Assembly (NCBI GenBank): GCA_019096065.1
Contig: JAGUCH010000003.1
Coordinates: 10,540,001 to 10,604,000, forward strand
DNA: 64,000 bases
Origin: Paracyclopina nana
Lineage: Eukaryota > Arthropoda > Copepoda > Cyclopoida > Cyclopettidae
Reading direction: 5' to 3'
This document shows positions 59,833 to 64,000 of the stretch, piece by piece. The position numbers were made by a program, and so were the translations under genes. The number at the start of each line of letters is the position of its first letter. The first letter of the stretch is position 1. The notes below the pieces were generated by a model. The model was not told where the DNA came from. It searched no databases and worked only from the letters and a program-made list of their open reading frames with translations.

Positions 59833-62800
59833 TGCTCACTGAATGTGTACAAGAGCTCCTCTCAATTCCGCTATCTCAAATGCAGCTGTTCGTCTCCACA
59901 GCTGTGGCAACCTGCGACCAAAAGGAGCCAGAATGCGCGAGGAAAACGCCAAATGTCACGCAGCTGTCAAGCAACGCTTCTTCTTCTTGCGTGACCAACT
60001 TTAGGTACGCGGATAAATCCCATAAGTGACCATCATTTGGACATGATGGATGAAGAAGAGGTGGGAGCTGGTGCCAAAGGTTTTTCTGATACCGAAGCAT
60101 TTACTACTGATGTACCTAATTATCCGTATATATCTCGCATTAATGGTGTGTGTTTTGTAGGGGAATTTTTTAAATAGAGGTAGAGGAATTTTTTAAATGG
60201 CGCCATGAGCTCAGAGCATCAAGGCCATGTTCTGAGCAGTTTATTACAGTTGAGCACTGGTATGCAAATTGAATGCCTTTTCCACTTGGCATTCAGGCTA
60301 AGTACGAGTGTGTATAGGGAAATGAACACAATTTCCCAATACGTTCAACTTTTTCGGCCTCAAAAATGTCCACTCGGTTTTGCTTTGTTTTGCTTTGTGT
60401 TAACCTTCTCAGCGCAGCTGATTTTGCCCCTGCTTTCAGCTAATTTAAATTCTGAAGAGCCTCTTCAAGGTTTCAACGTGTGAAGGTCACCAGAGCCCGA
60501 CCCAAATCCCAATGGATCCCGTGGGCGTCGGATTTCTTGGTTGTGTTTGTTTTTGGAAGTGCAAATGCATCTAGAGTGGGGCCAATCACTGCAGCAGTAT
60601 ATATGGTCACGGCAGCTTCCATGGTGCAGCGTGGGGTGGAATAGCAAACACATCCACAACGCGATGACTCATTCCCGTCACCAAGGGATCCTTTGGCTGA
60701 TGATTTTGCTTCCAATAGTGTGTTATAGCTATCATGGCACTTTATCTGCTCCTAATTTTGCCACCAATTTCTTCCTTTTCCCATTTGACTAATTACATCA
60801 GAGCCAAATCCACAATTTTTATTGGAACTGGATTTTTTTCCTAAGAATGAATTTTTGGGGCAGAGCAGAAATTTGGTAAATTGCTACATTTTTGATTAGC
60901 TACCATTTACGTCAAAGCCTGCAAGCTGAGGTTTTTGTGCACTTTTCACTGGGCTTTTGGCAGCCAAAATCAAAGCCTCCATCATTATTTAGCTTTGGTC
61001 GAATAACTCAATCAAGGCTCATTGTTCTTTTCATTTTGTTATCTACCTACATGGAATCTTTTGTTGTGGAGGATTAGTTTAGGATTTTCAGCTCAGCAAC
61101 CTTGATCATTTTTCCCAAATGCCTCCATTTTTTACTCAGCCTTTAAAAATGAGCAATCTCAAGATTTGGTAGTCACACACACACACACAGTGGCTATTCT
61201 TCTCACCAAAACTCCCACCTTCCAAAGCCCACGTTTCCACTGTGGAAAAATGGCTTTGAATTGCATCTCATAAATAAGAGTGAACTCCCATTATGAATGG
61301 ACTTTTTTATGATGGGACAATTTCAAAGGCTCCTTTTTCCCACACAATATAACGTGTTTTTTATCATTTCCTTGAATTTCTAGTCACGTTTTTTCTCTCT
61401 TCTTCTCGTCAGTGTCATTCTCAAAATTGGTTGCCTCTTTTTTCTCCACAATTAAAGAGCACTGGCAAATCACGTAGGTGCAGAAATATGTACCCACCGT
61501 GACAAGAATGGCAGCTATACGAGTTGTTGGTGAAATTTTTGCCAGTGGACACCAATTCAAACCTTTGGCTAGCGCAGAGATGATAAAAAACAACGATGTT
61601 GTACTCCCACTCTTGAAAGTGTGTGTGTACATCGAAATATTCCTCGAGTTCTGCTGACAGCAGCATTTCAAGCCTCAAAATTATGGGCAACACACGTGGC
61701 CACTGTCTACAACAAGTTGGCTTCAAATTCGATCCCTTCTTCGGACGTCGCCACCTGACGTCCCAATTTTCACTTTCCGGCTCCCTACAGCAGACAACAA
61801 ATTGACTATAAAATTAAGGTTTTTTATGTAAAGAATTGGTGAGTCACAGTTTTCACTTTCCTGAAAATATTCGGGAAAATGACTCAGTCATCTTCTTCGT
61901 TTTCCTTCTTGTTGGAAGTGCCTTTTAATCATCATCATCATCCTCCGTCAGTTCCAAAGTTGAGCGCAAAAATCCGGGCCACAATTTGGCATCGTCGTGA
62001 CGTTTCGCATTTTTTCCTCAAGGAAACGAATGGATAGAGAATGGAAATTCCTATAGGAACCCGAAGTCAAGCTGACTGCACTAGATGGCACTGAGTTCAG
62101 ACGGCTTGACGTCATCATTGCGCGAGCGTAGTTGACACGTTCATCAAATGAACAACTAGATGTGAACTGTACAAAATAGTCAAAAAGAGCCAGCTTCCTA
62201 TTATAAAAAAGCCACTTTAATTTAGTGTGTCAATCTGGGAACACTTTTAATTAGTACTCTAGCTTGCCCGTAAGCCAGCCCAAAGGCCAGCCTGTAATTT
62301 GAGGAAAAGATGGAATTTCAGGAAAGATAGCTCTCTAAATATAGTGAGATGTAAATATAATTGGTCATTTTGAATCTTAGACACTACTTAAGCTTGTAAA
62401 AATTATACCTTACGAAAAATAATCAAGAAAATAAGGCATTTTGCTCATTCAGACGGCGCTACGAAGTCAGCAATCAGCCGTCTGAAATCTTATGAGCTCG
62501 CCGGTAGGATAAATATGGTACGATTTACGGTTCCCTATAGTTCAATGCCAAAGTGGTCCAGCTTCGACCGATATTATTAGGAAAAATGGGTGGACCTTCA
62601 AAGAAGTTGAACAGGTTAAATTGGAAGGCGCATGCCATAAATAACGCGTATATTTCACTTAGATAATGCTCGCATTTTGTAGGAGTTTAGATTAATTCAA
62701 TTGTGCTCTGCACTATAAAAATTCAAATTGGCATTTATATACAGCAGTTTTCGATCTTGTTTGCGTGTCCATAAAAGTTTTGTAGACTGAATTCAGTGGT

Positions 62801-64000
62801 GGCCAATGCGATGAAATGAATGAGATAATGTCGATCATTTGACTGCTGCATCCTTCAAAATTATTGCAGGAGCCAAACGAGAGCAAAATGTGGAATTTTG
62901 AAAAATGTCTCACATGCTTGGATTTTTACCGCAACATCGTGCAGTGTAATTTGAGACCAATTATGCTGACATGCTTTTGAGTGACAGTTTTCATGCCGAC
63001 TGCTGTTTGTTCTCTTGCTTTTCGGAGCAAATATTATGAACCAGGAAATTATGCTCATCGAAAAGTTACTATTGAGCATTTTTTGTGTGGAATTATTTTT
63101 CTGGATTTTCAGACTCACTCGGGGGAGAAATGCAGTTTGGGGCATGTTGAGTGCTTATGGAAAAATGCAATATTTCAGCCATTTGTCGGGAAATGAAACA
63201 GGTGTAGAAGCTGAGAATTTGAAAAAATCTCGGAATTTAGGACTGCCAAGATATGAGAAAAATGGATTGATCGTGATCGCGCGTCAAAATCCACATCTGG
63301 ACTTTTCAGCTTTGATGCTGATTAATCTCAAGACCACACTCATTTGGAAGAAAAGAGGCCTTTTATTGCGTCATGAAAAACTCGTTATCATAATAATAAG
63401 ACCACTTTGTAGCCAACTCGTGTTAGCTCGCGTTGCAATAATAGAAAAAGCCGCGAAAATAACGAGCGCTTTTTATGACCCAACCAGAAATTCTAAGTGC
63501 CTTTTTTATATAAAAACCCTAGTGCCACCTTATAGTTTTCCTGGGGTTGATTTGTAGCCATTATGTAACGAAAACCTACATGCCACTGATGTAAAATTTA
63601 GTGACTATCATTTTTTGCAGGTTTCGCCACTTCAATTTCACCCAAGGTTTGACCTAACAAATTCAACAAGGTTTGACCCCAAAGTTTTCCCAGGGTGATT
63701 TTAATGTGTACCTCTAAGTTCCTATGTAATTATCTACCTTGACTTATTAATGAAATATCACCTCTACAACACCTCAGTGCAACTTTATGGTTACATGGCG
63801 ATGACACCTTAGTGTGGCACTGTATGATCACTGTTGTAAATGACAAGGTATAGAAAGAGTGGCACTTTCATTTCTAAGCCAAGTGAAACCTTTATATAAT
63901 AAAGTTTGCAACCTTTGTTTTACCTACTATGTGCCATGTATCAATTACTCTAATAAAATGTTGCATTGTCACTAGGGTGCACCTTACTTATTTTTATTGT
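59833..64000. other. Intergenic DNA to the window edge, no firm gene
   Basis: Contains a (CA)n run near 61,174-61,189 and AT-rich sequence. A 180-codon plus-strand frame at 63,015-63,557 is hydrophobic at its start but matches no family. From about 63,510 the DNA carries recurring GTGCCACCTTA/GTGCAACTTTA/GGCACTTT motifs ending in CACTAGGGTGCACC near 63,971, which may be part of an element cut by the window edge. Confidence 0.4.
61384..61671 (-). CDS. Hypothetical small membrane protein frame, 95 codons
   Basis: Minus-strand frame with a cysteine-rich start (MKCCCQQN), two hydrophobic stretches (TTSLFFIISAL and RIAAILVTVGTYFCTYVI) and a charged C-terminal tail (FENDTDEKKREKT). The shape suits a small two-helix membrane protein, but an overlapping frame is also open, there is no clear polyadenylation signal, and I recognise no family. 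Confidence 0.17.
   Translation of the reverse strand: MKCCCQQNSRNISMYTHTFKSGSTTSLFFIISALAKGLNWCPLAKISPTTRIAAILVTVGTYFCTYVICQCSLIVEKKEATNFENDTDEKKREKT

Noticed and set aside
59832..60029. 65-codon plus-strand frame beside the CT repeat
   Set aside because: Short, no domain, and in what may be the promoter region of the kinesin gene.
63015..63557. 180-codon plus-strand frame
   Set aside because: Long for this composition and hydrophobic at the start, but no family, no splice support, and the opposite strand is also open; it overlaps possible repeat DNA at its end.

Overview
The window is eukaryotic nuclear DNA, most likely from an arthropod and perhaps a crustacean. The genes are split by GT-AG and GC-AG introns, many of them only 52-65 bp long. 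The background is AT-rich and rich in microsatellites. The recognisable proteins are a full-length KIF21-type kinesin, a microsomal CYP2-type cytochrome P450, a Beaten-path-like immunoglobulin-domain protein and a four-helix membrane protein. Species placement is inference; no rRNA, organelle sequence or other diagnostic marker is present.

Layout. 1-11.5 kb: non-coding, no supported gene. 12.1-15.0 kb (minus): a P450 gene carrying a 1-nt frameshift and a 577-bp transposon in its second coding exon, flanked by a perfect 8-bp target duplication. 17.36-17.89 kb (plus): a possible small single-pass membrane protein with a PPxY motif. 18.32-31.31 kb: a 13-kb nest of two foldback-type elements, an outer one with arms of an ACCACCC-rich repeat and an inner one (20,601-26,602) with arms of a GTGTTCG-type repeat and a perfect 8-bp target duplication. 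Both have a core ordered 157-bp repeat then 169-bp repeat. A 384-bp palindromic MITE sits in the outer core. 32.47-33.85 kb (plus): two-exon tetraspan membrane protein. 33.9-45.6 kb: non-coding, with a 381-bp palindromic element inside a larger inverted duplication. 45.64-47.07 kb (plus): Beat-like Ig protein, first exon not found. 47.13-59.75 kb (minus): complete eight-coding-exon KIF21 kinesin (1,632 codons), convergent with the Ig gene; its long second intron holds a second copy of the 384-bp MITE and a possible mariner-type MITE. 59.75-64 kb: non-coding as far as can be seen.

The genes do not form one pathway. The most unusual content is (i) the nested modular foldback elements, which share a satellite core but have unrelated arm satellites, and (ii) the P450, whose frame becomes fully consistent once the transposon, one target-site copy and one missing base are accounted for. 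That points to recent inactivation, or to an assembly error in the case of the single base.
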